Positions 46,741 to 55,421 are shown, counted from the first letter of the stretch. The stretch: DNA of 64,000 bases from Rhodobacter sp. (GCA_013821825.1 PNJK01000013.1:1-64000), one strand, 5' to 3'. Program-made: numbers and translations. Notes: a model not told the origin generated them from the letters alone.

Positions 46741-47241
46741 TCAGGGGTTGGTCACGGTAGCGTCAGGTGCGGGTTCTGCGGGGGCAGCTTCCGCCGGTGC
46801 AGGTACTGCTGATGCGGCGGCGGCCATCTCGTCGATTTGGGCCTGAAGGGCTGCCACCTGTTCGGTCAGGGTGGCCTTTTCCGCCTCAAGCGCGGCGAGG
46901 GCATCGGCCATAGCGGCCTTTTCACCCTCAAGCGCTGCCACCTGATCGGTGAACCCGGCCTTCTCGGCCTCCAGTGCTGCGATCTTCTCGCTCAGCGCGC
47001 CAGCCTCACCCTCAAGCGCTGCGGTCGCGTCGGCTGCCGCCTGAGCTGCCGCGTCGGTCTGGCCCTGCAATGCCGTGACCCGTTCGGCCAGCGTGGCCTT
47101 TTCCGCCTCCAGCGCCGCCATTGCCCCGTCTTTCGCGGTCAGTTGGGTCTGCAATGCATTGCCCCTCTGGCTGCTTTGATAGGCAAAGAAGCCCAGAATT
47201 GCGATCGCGGCCACCAGAATGCCAAGGATCAGGTTTCTCAT
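46741..47241 (-). CDS. membrane-anchored coiled-coil protein with 14-residue repeats
   Basis: 166 residues from ATG 47241 after GGGGGATG. One N-terminal membrane helix (LILGILVAAIAILGFFAY), then a long coiled coil containing near-exact 14-residue units of the type (V/I/L)AALE(A/G)EKA-x4-(Q/A), at least three in a row, with diverged units before. The C-terminal 25 residues are Ala/Pro/Glu-rich. Probably a periplasmic or cytoplasmic rod; function unknown. Repeat number could vary between strains. Confidence 0.65.
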   Translation of the reverse strand: MRNLILGILVAAIAILGFFAYQSSQRGNALQTQLTAKDGAMAALEAEKATLAERVTALQGQTDAAAQAAADATAALEGEAGALSEKIAALEAEKAGFTDQVAALEGEKAAMADALAALEAEKATLTEQVAALQAQIDEMAAAASAVPAPAEAAPAEPAPDATVTNP

Positions 47242-47316
47242 CGTCACATCCCCCACGTTTTCCTTACTTGGAGGCAACCTGACCACATGCCCCCGCGCCG
47301 CACAACCCTGTTGCAC

Positions 47317-47593
47317 AGAGGAACCGGATGTCCGGAGCTTCGCAAGACATCAGTGAACGCGCCGCGTCGCAGAGGCTACCCCCAGACACGCGTCCGGTGG
47401 CATGGTTCAGTCGGGCTTGCTTGCCCCAGATAGCCGAATAGGCCGCAGGGGTAAGGCGGGTCCGGGTCGAAGGCGTTGCCGTCGCCCATCGCGCCGAGGC
47501 CTTCCTTGGTCACCAGTGCCGCGGCGGTGACCTACGGCGTCGTCTTCGGCCACGGCAACCTCAAATCCGGAATCCCGTTACTGAGCACGACGC
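47317..47593. other. intergenic remnant region
   Basis: 277 bp without an intact gene. On the minus strand 47400-47520 reads TKEGLGAMGDGNAFDPDPPY then PCGLFGYLGQ, which looks like the end of a lost gene. No promoter or repeat seen. Confidence 0.25.
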
Positions 47594-48997
47594 CTAGTCG
47601 CGGGCCCATGGCCCGTGATTGCCGCTGGTGCCATCGTCAAGGCGAGCAAAGCCGTGCAGCCCAAAGAAGTCCCGCTGACCCTGGATCATGTTGGCGGTGC
47701 CGCGTGCGGTGCGCATCGCGTCGAAATAGGCCAAGGCCGCCGCATGGGCCGGAACCGCGATGCCGTGCAGCGCGGCCACGGACACCACCTTGCGCAGCGC
47801 GGCATGCGTCGCGGCGATCTGCCTGGCAAAGAACGGCGCGGCCATCAGGCTGCGGTCCGGGTCTTCGGTAAAGGCGCTGGCCATGTCGTCCAGCATGGCC
47901 GAGCGGATGATGCACCCTTCGCGCCAGACGCGGGCGATGGCGGGGGCCTGCAGGTTCCAGCCGAACTCGCCAGAGGCGGCCTTCATCATCCGGAAACCCT
48001 GATCGTAGCACAGGATCTTGCCGCAGATCATCGCCTGCTCCATCACCTCTGATGACAGATCATCCGGCGCGATCGCGGTCGGCCCGGCGCCGAACACCGC
48101 CTGAAGCGCCGCCCGCTCCTCGATCCGGGACGAGATGTTGCGCGCGACCACGGCCGCCTCGATCACCGGGATGGCTGCGGCCAGATGCTGCGCCTCGATC
48201 ACGGTCCAGCGCCCGGTGCCCTTTTGGCCCGCAGCATCGACAATCACATCCAGCAGCGGAGCGTTGGTGGCATCGTCGATCACCGCGGCAACCTTGCCCG
48301 AAATCTCGACCAGATATGACTGCAGCGGACCGGCATTCCATTGCGAGAAGACCTCGCCGATCTGCTTGGCGGCCATGCCAAGACCGTCGCGCATCAGCCC
48401 GTAGGTTTCCGCGATCAACTGCATGTCGGCGTATTCGATGCCGTTATGGACCGCCTTGACGAAATGCCCGGCACCTTCCTCGCCCATCCAATCGGCGCAA
48501 GGCGTATCCCGGAACTTCGCCGCAATCGCCGTCAGGATATGCGCCACGCGGTCCCAATGCGGACGCGGGCCGCCGCCCATGATCGCTGGGCCGTGGCGTG
48601 CGCCCTCCTCACCGCCTGAAACCCCGATGCCAAGGAAAGGTGTCGGCAAGCTGCGCATCCGGCGGTTGGTGTCGTGGAAATTGGCGTTTCCTGCGTCGAT
48701 GATCAGGTCTTGCGGGCCGATCAGAGGTTGCAGCGCCGCGATCTGGTCGTCGACGGGCTGCCCTGCCGGCACCATCAGGATGATCGCCCGCGGCTCGGCA
48801 ATGGCCGCCACGAAATCCACCAGCGTTTCCGTGGGCGTGATGCGCGGCCCAAGGTCGCCCGCCTCGGCCACGAACTCCCGCGTGACCGAGGTTGTCCGGT
48901 TGAACACCGCGATGTCAAAGCCCTTTTCGGCGATGTTCAGCGCCAGCGCCGAGCCCATCGTGCCAAGGCCGATCAGGCCGATTTCGCTTTTGCTCAT
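47594..48997 (-). CDS. gnd: 6-phosphogluconate dehydrogenase, decarboxylating
   Basis: 467 residues. Converts 6-phosphogluconate to ribulose 5-phosphate and CO2 with NAD(P)+. IGLIGLGTMGSALALNIAEKG for the cofactor, GIGVSGGEEGARHGPAIMGGG around the substrate site, FVKAVHNGIEYADMQLI with the catalytic Lys. Start overlaps the lactonase stop (ATGA), so the two genes form a gluconate operon on the minus strand under the operator at 49921. Confidence 0.94.
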   Translation of the reverse strand: MSKSEIGLIGLGTMGSALALNIAEKGFDIAVFNRTTSVTREFVAEAGDLGPRITPTETLVDFVAAIAEPRAIILMVPAGQPVDDQIAALQPLIGPQDLIIDAGNANFHDTNRRMRSLPTPFLGIGVSGGEEGARHGPAIMGGGPRPHWDRVAHILTAIAAKFRDTPCADWMGEEGAGHFVKAVHNGIEYADMQLIAETYGLMRDGLGMAAKQIGEVFSQWNAGPLQSYLVEISGKVAAVIDDATNAPLLDVIVDAAGQKGTGRWTVIEAQHLAAAIPVIEAAVVARNISSRIEERAALQAVFGAGPTAIAPDDLSSEVMEQAMICGKILCYDQGFRMMKAASGEFGWNLQAPAIARVWREGCIIRSAMLDDMASAFTEDPDRSLMAAPFFARQIAATHAALRKVVSVAALHGIAVPAHAAALAYFDAMRTARGTANMIQGQRDFFGLHGFARLDDGTSGNHGPWARD

Positions 48998-49893
48998 GGA
49001 AACTGGACTCCGTTCCGGTTCAGGGTCACACGGTAGACGCTGGTCGTCGCCGTAAAGTAAAGCTCATGTCTTGCCCGGCCCCCGAAACAGAGGTTCGACA
49101 CCGGTTCGGGCACAAGGATCTTGCCCATCAGGTGACCATCGGGCGCGATGCAGTGCACGCCATCGGCGGCAGACGACCACAGGTTGCCATCGCTGTCGAC
49201 GCGAATGCCGTCGGCACAGCCCGGGGCGATGGTGTGAAAATGCCGCCCGCCCGTCAGCTTTCCATCGGTTGCACAGTTGAAGACCTTGATAAGCTGCGGG
49301 TCGTCGGAGTGCATCCGCCCGGTATCCGCCACGTAAAGCAGGCTTTCGTCCGGCGAAAACGCCAGGCCGTTCGGGCAGTTCATCTCGTCGGCCACCACCG
49401 CAAGCGAGCCCGCCCGGGGGTCAAGGCGGTAGACCACGCAAGGGTTTTCCTCATCCGCCGCGAAGCCTTCGTAATTGTTAGCGATCCCGTAATGCGGATC
49501 TGTAAACCAGATCGTCCCGTCCGATTTCACCGCCACATCATTGGGCGAATTCAGGCGCTTGCCGCCGAAGGCATCGGCGATCACCGTGATCGACCCGTCA
49601 TGTTCGGTGCGCGTCACCCGCCGCAGCCCATGTTCGCAAGAAATCAGCCTGCCCTGCCGGTCGCGGGTGTGGCCGTTGGCATAGTTCGACGGCGTGCGGT
49701 AGACCGACACCCCCTGCCCCGGCGTCCAGCGCAATATCCTGTCGCTGGGGATGTCCGAGAACAAGAGGCACCCCGCGTCCCCGAACCAGACCGGCCCTTC
49801 GACCGAGTCGAATCCTGTCGCAATCTGCTTGACCGGCGCGTTTCCCAGGACATAACGGCCAAATGCCGGGTCAATGATCTCGAACTGTGACAT
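48994..49893 (-). CDS. SMP-30/gluconolactonase family lactonase
   Basis: 299 residues from ATG 49893. Six-bladed propeller of the SMP-30 family: EGPVWFGDAGCLLFSDI with the metal Glu, RLNSPNDVAVKSDGTIWFTDPHYG (in part) with the metal Asn, and CPNGLAFSPDESLLYVADT with the metal Asp. Hydrolyses aldonolactones such as gluconolactone, feeding gluconate to the kinase and dehydrogenase genes here. Confidence 0.88.
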   Translation of the reverse strand: MSQFEIIDPAFGRYVLGNAPVKQIATGFDSVEGPVWFGDAGCLLFSDIPSDRILRWTPGQGVSVYRTPSNYANGHTRDRQGRLISCEHGLRRVTRTEHDGSITVIADAFGGKRLNSPNDVAVKSDGTIWFTDPHYGIANNYEGFAADEENPCVVYRLDPRAGSLAVVADEMNCPNGLAFSPDESLLYVADTGRMHSDDPQLIKVFNCATDGKLTGGRHFHTIAPGCADGIRVDSDGNLWSSAADGVHCIAPDGHLMGKILVPEPVSNLCFGGRARHELYFTATTSVYRVTLNRNGVQFP

Positions 49894-49920
49894 GGTGCTT
49901 TCCCGTCTCAATCTGAGAGT

Positions 49921-49936
49921 TAGTTATCGGTAACAT
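49921..49936. promoter_or_regulatory. GntR/LacI-type operator 1
   Basis: TAGTTATCGGTAACAT, 14 of 16 positions of the ATGTTA-N4-TAACAT gluconate operator pattern known for E. coli GntR. It lies between the divergent lactonase-gnd operon and the GlcG/HbpS gene, near both promoters. Confidence 0.7.
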
Positions 49937-49964
49937 TCCAAACTGTCAAACCAGGAGGCCTCCC

Positions 49965-50381
49965 ATGACACCATTTCAGTCCACCATGACCTTAACCCAC
50001 GGCGGCACCATGGCAATGCTGCAAGCAGCCATCGCCCAGGCCGAGGCGATGGGCCAGCCGCAATGCATTGTCATCGTCGATGCCAGCGGCGAGCTTCTGG
50101 GAGAAATCCGGATGACCGGCGCCCGGTTCCTCAGCCGCAAAAGCGCGCTTGCCAAGGCCCGGACCGCCGCATCGACCGGTGCCCCCTCGGCTGCGATCCC
50201 CGAGGCGGTCCGCCAGGGGCTTGGTCTGGCCACGGGTGGCGCAGTGACGGGTTTGGCCGGCGGCCTGCCCATCCGGGTCAAGGGCGCGTTGCTGGGCGGG
50301 ATCGGCGTCGGGTCGGGCAGCGGTGACCAGGATGTCGAGGTCGCCAAGGCGGCCCTGACCGCCATCGGCGCCGATGCCTGA
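49965..50381 (+). CDS. GlcG/HbpS family heme-binding-like protein
   Basis: 138 residues. The family pattern is visible: CIVIVDASGELLGEIRMTGA, FLSRKSALAKARTAAST, GGLPIRVKGALLGGIGVGSG and a C-terminal QDVEVAKAAL. Members bind heme or small ligands and often sit in glycolate/gluconate operons with unclear roles. A GAGG site precedes the start. Confidence 0.85.
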   Translation: MTPFQSTMTLTHGGTMAMLQAAIAQAEAMGQPQCIVIVDASGELLGEIRMTGARFLSRKSALAKARTAASTGAPSAAIPEAVRQGLGLATGGAVTGLAGGLPIRVKGALLGGIGVGSGSGDQDVEVAKAALTAIGADA

Positions 50382-50387
50382 AAGGGG

Positions 50388-50942
50388 CGGCCCGGCGCGC
50401 AGCTTGCAGGCAGACAGCCAGCGGTTTGGCCATCGCCGCTTCGCCCGCGCTGAACCCGGCGGCAGGGGCGCATTGCGCGGCGTGGGCCACCAGAACCTCG
50501 CGGAACGCGCCCTGAACATGCGGGAAAGGTTTGGCCGACCCGAAAAAACGCATGTTCAGGCAATGGTTATTCGCAGCCTCGCGGCAATACCGGCAAGCCC
50601 CGCAGAGCCGCGATGGCGGCACCGCGACGAGTTGGCCGGCCTTCAGCCCGATGACACCTGCCCCGCGTCCGGTCACATGGCCCGGCACCTCATGCCCAAG
50701 CACCATCGGTTCGCGCAGCCGGATGGCGCCGAACCCGCCGTGATTGAAATAATGCACCTCACCGGGGCCCGGGGTTTCGACCCGGTGGTCCTGGATGCGC
50801 AGAGTTATAGCCGACCCCGTAGTCCGAAATCACCGCAAGCTTCGGGCAGGCCGCGATGATCTGCGCATTGGCGCCCTGTTCCCCCCCCCGCACGGCGATG
50901 GCGCGGACCTCAGGGCCGACCTTTGCGGGTTCCTGGATGAGA
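50388..50942 (-). pseudogene. fused remnants: 2-hydroxyacid dehydrogenase 5' part and L-idonate 5-dehydrogenase
   Basis: From 50942 the frame gives KVGPEVRAIAVRGG, IIAACPKLAVISDYGVGYN, the N-terminal part of D-isomer 2-hydroxyacid dehydrogenases, without a start codon. At about 50805 it switches frame to an L-idonate/sorbitol dehydrogenase: LRIQDHRVETPGPGEV joins directly to HYFNHGGFGAIRLREP, skipping roughly 13-16 residues with the first zinc Cys (…GGICGSD…). The structural zinc loop CGACRYCREAANNHC remains, and the gene ends after AMAKPLAVCLQAARR. So two genes are collapsed by deletions and cannot make active enzymes. Confidence 0.75.
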
Positions 50943-50959
50943 CGGGTGGTTGACAGTCT

Positions 50960-50975
50960 ATGTTATCGGTAACAT
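50960..50975. promoter_or_regulatory. GntR/LacI-type operator 2
   Basis: ATGTTATCGGTAACAT: exact match to the ATGTTA-N4-TAACAT gluconate operator pattern, in front of the SDR remnant-gntK unit and of the divergent pseudogene. Confidence 0.8.
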
Positions 50976-51017
50976 AAACGAGCAACGGATCGCCTGTCTA
51001 CTCCCAAAAGGAATGCC

Positions 51018-51284
51018 ATGAGCCTGAAACTGTTCGACCTCGGTCAGAAACGCGCCCTGGTAGCCGGGTCGTCCCTGGGGATCGGCTTCGCCCGCGCCAA
51101 GGGCCTGGTCGCCGCTGGGGCCGAGGTCGTCCTGAACGGACGCGACACAGACAAGCTGGCAACCGCAGCCACGGCCCTGCGGCAATCCGGGACAACCGTT
51201 CACGTCCTTCCTTTCGACGCGACCGACCATGCCGGCCTCCGCGCGACCATCCATGTCGATGGCGGGACTACGGCGTCACTATGA
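51018..51284 (+). pseudogene. gluconate 5-dehydrogenase (IdnO-type SDR) with large internal deletion
   Basis: 88 codons. The N-terminal part is a normal SDR: FDLGQKRALVAGSSLGIGFA, VVLNGRDTDKLATAA, HVLPFDATDHAGLR. It then jumps to HVDGGTTASL, the usual last residues of IdnO/Gno enzymes (VDGGxTASL). About 165 residues, including the catalytic Ser-Tyr-Lys, are missing in frame. The stop still overlaps the gntK start (ATGA), so the operon structure survives. Upstream is operator 2. Confidence 0.8.
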
Positions 51285-51775
51285 CGCGGGTCGTGGTCAT
51301 GGGGGTCTCGGGCTGCGGCAAAAGCAGCATCGGCGCGGCGGTCGCGGCCAGGCTTGGCGCACGGTTCATCGACGGCGACCACCTGCATCCGGACGCCAAC
51401 ATCGCCAAGATGGCCCGGGGCGAAGCCTTGAACGATGCCGACCGCACACCGTGGCTGGCCCGCGTGGGCGCGGCATTGATCGCAGACAACACCGTAGTCG
51501 CCTGTTCGGCGCTGAAACGGATCTACCGCGACCAGATCCGCGCCGCCGCCGGGGCGGAGGTGGTGTTTCTTCACCTCAAGGGCGACCGCGAGGTGCTTCT
51601 TGACCGGGTGTCGAACCGGCCCGGACACTTCATGCCGGCGTCGCTGCTCGACAGCCAGTTGGCCATCCTGGAAGACCCGCAACCCGATGAAACCCACCTC
51701 ACGGCAGACATCCGGTCAACCCCGGACCAGATCGTCGCAAACGCCGTCATTGCCCTGAAGGGAATGCAGCCATGA
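51281..51775 (+). CDS. gntK: gluconokinase
   Basis: 164 residues, normal length. Phosphorylates D-gluconate to 6-phosphogluconate. P-loop VVMGVSGCGKSSIG, then FIDGDHLHPDANIAKMARGEALND (in part), ACSALKRIYRDQIR and the late HFMPASLLDSQLAILEDP are family landmarks. Intact among broken neighbours; its product feeds Gnd. Start overlaps the SDR remnant (ATGA). Confidence 0.94.
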   Translation: MTRVVVMGVSGCGKSSIGAAVAARLGARFIDGDHLHPDANIAKMARGEALNDADRTPWLARVGAALIADNTVVACSALKRIYRDQIRAAAGAEVVFLHLKGDREVLLDRVSNRPGHFMPASLLDSQLAILEDPQPDETHLTADIRSTPDQIVANAVIALKGMQP

Positions 51776-52106
51776 GCTTGAAGATCGCCTTGATCGGCGC
51801 GGGAGCGACCATGGCGCTGGCGGCAAGGGCGGCACCGCGCAAGACGTGACCGACGCCCATGCCGTCTGGCGGCGTTTTCCCGGCAAGTCCGAAGTCCGGG
51901 TGGTGTTCGGCGAAGAACGGGACGAGGGCGCGCCGGAGTTCCCGCTGATCCTCGCCATCTCGCATTCCGACCGGCAGGCCATGGCCGGTGCGCTGGCCGG
52001 CGATGCCCGCGGCAAGTCACGCGACACCACAGACGAGATCGTTGCCGGGTCTTTCCTCGGGCGGAGCCACCACCACGTCACATCGCCCAACGACAGCAAG
52101 GCCTGA
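51772..52106 (+). pseudogene. broken gene(s) after gntK, family uncertain
   Basis: A frame opens at ATG 51772, overlapping the gntK stop, with MSLKIALIGAGATM, the start of a Rossmann protein, and stops after 24 codons. A second frame (51846-52106, GTG) gives VWRRFPGKSEVRVVFGEERD, APEFPLILAISHSDRQAM and a polar tail (86 codons). The first is a truncated dehydrogenase start; the second I cannot assign. Together they look like another deletion joint. Confidence 0.4.
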
Positions 52107-52180
52107 AGCGCCGCCCGGACCCCTGCTATCGGCATCTGCGGTGATGGACAGGCCTGCGGGAAGATGCGAAAACTCCAAAT

Positions 52181-52196
52181 ACGTTAACGTTAACCT
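52181..52196. promoter_or_regulatory. GntR/LacI-type operator 3
   Basis: ACGTTAACGTTAACCT containing the perfect palindrome GTTAACGTTAAC, 54 nt upstream of the LacI-type regulator start. Suggests autoregulation and shares the GTTA-N4-TAAC core with operators 1 and 2. Confidence 0.65.
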
Positions 52197-52249
52197 TGGA
52201 TGAGGCAGGTTGGAGCCTGCAACAGCAACGCCCGAAAAAGGTTCCCGGA

Positions 52250-53302
52250 ATGGCACGCACCTCTGTCACGATGAAGGACCTCGCCAAGGCAGCGGATGTG
52301 TCGGTCATGACCGTCAGCCGCGCCTTCAAGGCCGACAAGTCGATCGGGGCTGACACACGGGAACGCATCCTGCGGCTGGCCGAGCAGCTTGGCTATGTCT
52401 TCGACAGCACCGCCGCCAATTTTCGCAACCAGAGGACCGATTTCGTGTCGGTCATCCTGCCCTCGATCAACAACGCCAATTTCGCCGAAACGGTCGACGT
52501 GCTCTCGACACAGCTTGCCTTGGGGGGGATGCAGGTACTGCTGGGCTACACCGGCTACAGCCTTGCAAGGGAAGAGGCCCTGATCGACCAGATGCTGCGC
52601 CGCAAGCCCGAGGCCATCGTCGTCACTGGCGGGCAGCATACCCCCGACGCCCGCAAACTGCTGGCCAAGGCGGGGATCCCGGTCATCGAAACCTGGGACT
52701 GGCCGCAGGACCCGGTCCAGCATGTCGTGGGCTTTTCCAATGCCGAGGCCATTCAGGGCGTGGTCGATCATCTGGTCGACCGAGGCTATGCCAGGATCAG
52801 TTTCCTCGGTGGCGAACAAGGCGACGATTTCCGCGGGATGGAACGGCGGGCCGGCTTTGTCGCCGCAATGGCGCGGCACGGGCTGGCCGCCGACAGGCTT
52901 GTGCCAACCGGCCCTGCCCCGGCCTCGATGAAAGAGGGGGCCGCCGCCCTTGCGCTGATGCTGGACCGGTTTCCGGACACCCGCGCGGTAGTCTGCGCGT
53001 CCGACCCCATCGCTTTCGGCGCGCTGACCGAATGCCAGCGCCGCGGCATCGACGTCCCCCGAGATCTGGCGATTGCCGGGTTCGGGGCCTATGAAATCGC
53101 CGCCATTTCCCACCCCAGGCTGACGACCATCGACCCTATGCCCAGCGAAATCGGCCTGCGGACCGCCAACCTGATCCTGCGCCTCCTTGACCCGACCGCC
53201 CCGGAACCTGAGGCCCCGGAACAAGAGGGCCCGATCAGGATCCGCATCGATTGGAAACTGATCCCGTCCGAAAGCACGGGCGAAAGCACCGGCACGCGCT
53301 GA
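52250..53302 (+). CDS. gntR: LacI family regulator (gluconate repressor-like)
   Basis: 350 residues from ATG 52250 (AAAAAGG upstream). HTH: VTMKDLAKAADVSVMTVSRAFKAD (in part) and hinge region, then a sugar-binding domain (VILPSINNANFAE, FLGGEQGDDFRGMERRAGF, ASDPIAFGALTECQRRGIDVP). SINNxNFAE is seen in GntR-type members. Adjacent gluconate genes and three matching operators support a gluconate regulator. Confidence 0.88.
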   Translation: MARTSVTMKDLAKAADVSVMTVSRAFKADKSIGADTRERILRLAEQLGYVFDSTAANFRNQRTDFVSVILPSINNANFAETVDVLSTQLALGGMQVLLGYTGYSLAREEALIDQMLRRKPEAIVVTGGQHTPDARKLLAKAGIPVIETWDWPQDPVQHVVGFSNAEAIQGVVDHLVDRGYARISFLGGEQGDDFRGMERRAGFVAAMARHGLAADRLVPTGPAPASMKEGAAALALMLDRFPDTRAVVCASDPIAFGALTECQRRGIDVPRDLAIAGFGAYEIAAISHPRLTTIDPMPSEIGLRTANLILRLLDPTAPEPEAPEQEGPIRIRIDWKLIPSESTGESTGTR

Positions 53303-53637
53303 TGGCGGCGGATGCTGGAAACTGCACGCCTTCGCCGACGACAGAAACGCCAACCTCAAGCTTGCCCTGACTGGTCGCCGATGGCGCCCCTAATCCTTGC
53401 CGTCATGCCCCTGACCGCTATCCCGACCAAAACCAGGCAAAAGCACCGCGACAGGTCTGCCCGTACCCCGGAATGACACGGCTGCCGGTTCGGTATGGCG
53501 CAGGTTCACGGCATGATCTTCGTGATGGCTTCTGGCGTTTCCGCAGCTGCCGGCACGTCCCGGGGCGAAAGACACTTGAACTGCGGGCCTGATTGCGCCC
53601 TATGGGAACGCGCGGCAGATAACTTGAGGAATTGCAG
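53303..53637. other. intergenic region, nothing convincing
   Basis: 335 bp between the LacI gene and the cupin gene. Several short frames on both strands have no ribosome site or recognisable product. No repeat or hairpin stands out. Confidence 0.5.
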
Positions 53638-54162
53638 ATGATCACTTTGGCGGATTTCAAGGACGATGCCCCCTGGACGCCTGATCCTGATGACTTTGCC
53701 GAGGTCAGGATCGATAACCAGATCGACGGCGTCGAAATGCGCAGGCTTTCCGCCAAGGCAGACGGGCGCGGCGATCTGACGGTCTTGATGTCGGACCGCT
53801 TTGGCACCCAGTACCGGACGCCGCATGTCTATCTGGTCCGGGCAACTGCAAGATCGGTGCGGGCCTGGGTCTATCACAAGCGGCAATGGGACCGGCTGGC
53901 CTATACCAGCGGAACCTTGCGGATCGTCCTTTATGATCTTCGTCCGGAAAGCCCGACCTACAAAGGCCTGAACGTCCTCGATCTCGGCGCAGCGAACAAG
54001 GTCATGCTGAGCATCCCTCCCCTCGTCGTGCACGGCGTGCAGAACCTGGGCGACGAGGAAGCGTACTTCGTCAACATGCCGACGCGTGCCTATGATCCCG
54101 GCTATCCGGACAAGTCGCGGTTGCCCATTGATCATCCCGGAATTTCCTACCGCTTCGAATGA
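53638..54162 (+). CDS. cupin sugar epimerase-like protein (dTDP-4-dehydrorhamnose 3,5-epimerase family)
   Basis: 174 residues from ATG 53638 (TTGAGGA upstream). DGRGDLTVLMSD, VRAWVYHKRQWDRLAYTSG and LRIVLYDLRPESPTYKGLN follow the RmlC-like pattern (R-x2-x-Y/H-x-H-K-x-Q-x-D ... D-x-R-x-x-S-P-T). Likely acts on a nucleotide-linked deoxysugar; the catalytic His/Tyr cannot be mapped with certainty. Overlaps the glycosyltransferase start (ATGA). Confidence 0.75.
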   Translation: MITLADFKDDAPWTPDPDDFAEVRIDNQIDGVEMRRLSAKADGRGDLTVLMSDRFGTQYRTPHVYLVRATARSVRAWVYHKRQWDRLAYTSGTLRIVLYDLRPESPTYKGLNVLDLGAANKVMLSIPPLVVHGVQNLGDEEAYFVNMPTRAYDPGYPDKSRLPIDHPGISYRFE

Positions 54163-55421
54163 CAGGATCGGCACCCCTCTTCACCGTCATCATGGCGACC
54201 TGGGGTCGGGGGCGGCATATCCTGCCTTCGGTCACGTCGGTCCTGCAGCAGAGTTTCAAGGACTTCGAGCTGATCGTCGTCGGCGATGCCTGCGTGGATG
54301 AAACCGAAGCCGTCCTGGCCGAGGTGAAAGATCCTCGGGTCAAATGGTTCAACCTGACCAGCCGCTGTGGCAGCCAGTCAGCGCCGAACAACGCCGGGAT
54401 CGCGGCGTCGCGGGGCAGCATCATCGCGTATCTCGGACATGATGATGTCTGGGACCCAAACCACCTTGCAGAAGTCGCCCGCGCCTTCGCATCGCCCGAG
54501 GCGCCGGATTTCGTCGTCTCCGGCCTGATCGCGCATTTGCCGAACGGGCTGAAAGGCTCGGCGGTCATGGGCCTTTTCGGTGAAGACAGCGACAAGCACC
54601 GCTACTTCTTCCCCCCAAGTTCGTTTGCCCACCGCAAGACCATTGTCGATCAGATCGGCCCCTGGGGAATGCCAAAGGACCTACGGCCCCCTGTGGACGC
54701 AGAATTCCTGTTGCGCGCCGCGGCCGCAAACCTGCGTTTCGTGTCGACCGGAGTGGTGACGGTGCACAAGTTCACCTCCGTCTTGCGCTACCTCGCCTAT
54801 CTGCAGCAAAGCTCGGACGAGCAGGAAGAGATGCTGGCCGACTTCGCCGCCCCCGACCACTCACTGCGCATGGCGAACATCGTCGAGACATCCCGGCAGA
54901 TGGGAAAATTCATGCTGGAGGCGCGGTCCGGCTATGACGATCTGGAACCGGGTGAGCTTGCCAGAATCGCTTCGGAACGCCGCGGGCTTTCGGGCAAGGC
55001 CCTGCATCTGCCCGCAGCGGGTGCCGTTATCCGGCAAGTTCCCGAAAACTGCTGGCTTGACTGGCAGATCAGTCCCAGGTTCGGAATCCGGCTGAACGGA
55101 AGGAACCCGCGACCACGTTTCCTGCTGCCATTCACCGCGACCACCCCGGTGGCCGTAACGATCCGGGCGGTGCATCCTGATCGCAAAGCCTTTGGTCCGC
55201 TTGGGCTTCTGTGCAACGGCGTCCCGATCACGGCCGTGCCAACGGGTCTGCGCCCCAGCCTCTGGGGCTGGACCGCGTGCTATCGGGCAGTGATCCAGCT
55301 GAGGGCCGATCAGGCATCTGTGCTGGAATTCCGGCTGGACCGGAACCAACGGAAAAAGCACAGACACCTGAGGTCGCACTTCGGGTTTGGCATCGGCAGA
55401 ATCGCGCTGCGCCCGGACTAG
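54159..55421 (+). CDS. family 2 glycosyltransferase
   Basis: 420 residues. GT-A domain in the first 230: FTVIMATWGRGRHILPSVTSVLQQSFKDFELIVVGD (in parts), APNNAGIAASRGSIIAYLGHDD with the D-x-D metal motif as GHDDVW. The C-terminal 170 residues are a separate domain of unknown role (LDWQISPRFGIRLNG, LEFRLDRNQ). With the cupin gene it makes a two-gene surface-sugar unit lacking other polysaccharide genes. Confidence 0.88.
   Translation: MTGSAPLFTVIMATWGRGRHILPSVTSVLQQSFKDFELIVVGDACVDETEAVLAEVKDPRVKWFNLTSRCGSQSAPNNAGIAASRGSIIAYLGHDDVWDPNHLAEVARAFASPEAPDFVVSGLIAHLPNGLKGSAVMGLFGEDSDKHRYFFPPSSFAHRKTIVDQIGPWGMPKDLRPPVDAEFLLRAAAANLRFVSTGVVTVHKFTSVLRYLAYLQQSSDEQEEMLADFAAPDHSLRMANIVETSRQMGKFMLEARSGYDDLEPGELARIASERRGLSGKALHLPAAGAVIRQVPENCWLDWQISPRFGIRLNGRNPRPRFLLPFTATTPVAVTIRAVHPDRKAFGPLGLLCNGVPITAVPTGLRPSLWGWTACYRAVIQLRADQASVLEFRLDRNQRKKHRHLRSHFGFGIGRIALRPD

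Noticed and set aside
47476-47871. Plus-strand frame over the gnd 3' end
   Set aside because: Cys/Arg/Pro-rich product antisense to a gene with intact motifs; no ribosome site.
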